DNA of 64,000 bases from Cohnella sp. OV330. GTDB taxonomy: Bacteria > Bacillota > Bacilli > Paenibacillales > Paenibacillaceae. A program made the position numbers and the translations under genes. Positions 63,970 through 64,000 of the stretch are shown here, piece after piece (within the stretch, counting starts at the first letter, position 1; each line of letters starts with the position of its first letter). The notes below the pieces were generated by a model, which saw only the letters and a program-made list of their open reading frames with translations, was not told the origin of the DNA and did no database searches. Where the stretch lies: contig NZ_FOKE01000003.1 of NCBI RefSeq assembly GCF_900112065.1, positions 628,249 to 692,248 of the forward strand, written 5' to 3'.

Positions 63970-64000
63970 ATGCAATGGCAGGGAAGAAGAGGCAGCGCGA
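63970..64000 (+). CDS. Start of a probable YpfJ-type neutral zinc metallopeptidase
   Basis: Only ten codons are in the window (MQWQGRRGSA) after an AGGAGG ribosome site 8 nt upstream. The wording M-x-W-x-GRR-x-S is the typical opening of the YpfJ/neutral zinc metallopeptidase family. The call rests on this short stretch and should be treated as tentative. Confidence 0.5.
   Translation, partial: MQWQGRRGSA

Noticed and set aside
1-64000. tRNA, rRNA, prophage, insertion sequence or known riboswitch
   Set aside because: Nothing with the conserved sequences or gene content of these elements was recognised on either strand by eye.

Overview
The window looks like chromosome of a spore-forming Gram-positive bacterium of the Paenibacillaceae (a high-GC Paenibacillus or Cohnella type). 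This is inferred from a germinant-receptor operon, strong GGAGG-type ribosome binding sites with frequent TTG/GTG starts, YesM/YesN and AraC-Cache regulators beside carbohydrate ABC transporters, several copper-amine-oxidase-N 'stalk' domains, and GC-rich coding sequence. No rRNA, tRNA, phage, insertion sequence or CRISPR array was seen. I count 48 genes, two of them cut by the window edges.

Layout. 1-4.2 kb (minus): the start of a metallophosphoesterase, a monoglyceride-lipase-like hydrolase, and an overlapping acyl-CoA ligase/membrane acyltransferase pair. 4.4-8.3 kb: an AraC regulator divergent from a sugar-catabolic set (Gfo/Idh dehydrogenase and two TIM-barrel isomerases). 8.3-12.5 kb (minus): a four-gene ger operon in the order A-C-small D-like-B. 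12.6-16.4 kb: potABCD polyamine importer with overlapping genes. 16.5-19.4 kb: an MsrA-MsrB fusion and a VanR/VanS-like two-component system.

19.6-40.6 kb (plus) is a polysaccharide-utilisation-type block. It holds a Gfo/Idh dehydrogenase, an SGNH esterase with a GxDLY-type N-terminus, an unrecognised 818-residue protein, a sugar isomerase, a membrane AraC regulator, an LplB/YtcP-type permease pair with its binding lipoprotein, a secreted 1926-residue GH99-like multidomain protein and a GH2 beta-mannosidase. Together they suggest capture and breakdown of a mannose-containing, perhaps acylated, glycan.

40.8-45.0 kb (minus) is the most striking part: four overlapping genes encoding a D-Ala-D-Ala-type ligase, an Alr-type racemase, a cytoplasmic VanXY-like D,D-peptidase and a VanT-like membrane acyltransferase domain. 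These are the parts of a VanC/VanG-type D-Ala-D-Ser resistance operon, but with the membrane and racemase halves of VanT encoded by separate genes. 45.2-49.5 kb: an iron alcohol dehydrogenase, a PHP phosphatase, a SorC-family regulator with deoC, and a small coiled-coil protein. 50.0-60.7 kb: YesM/YesN kinase and regulator, a sugar ABC transporter, a nuclease-like protein and a GH31 alpha-glucosidase, probably an alpha-glucoside system. 60.8-64 kb: an exported RCC1-repeat protein, a TraB/GumN protein (both with stalk domains) and the first codons of a probable YpfJ-type metallopeptidase.

Intergenic DNA carries several repeat families: a nine-copy 51-bp minisatellite, a 17-bp tandem repeat and two dispersed short families. 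All functional calls come from reading motifs in the sequence; no database search was run.
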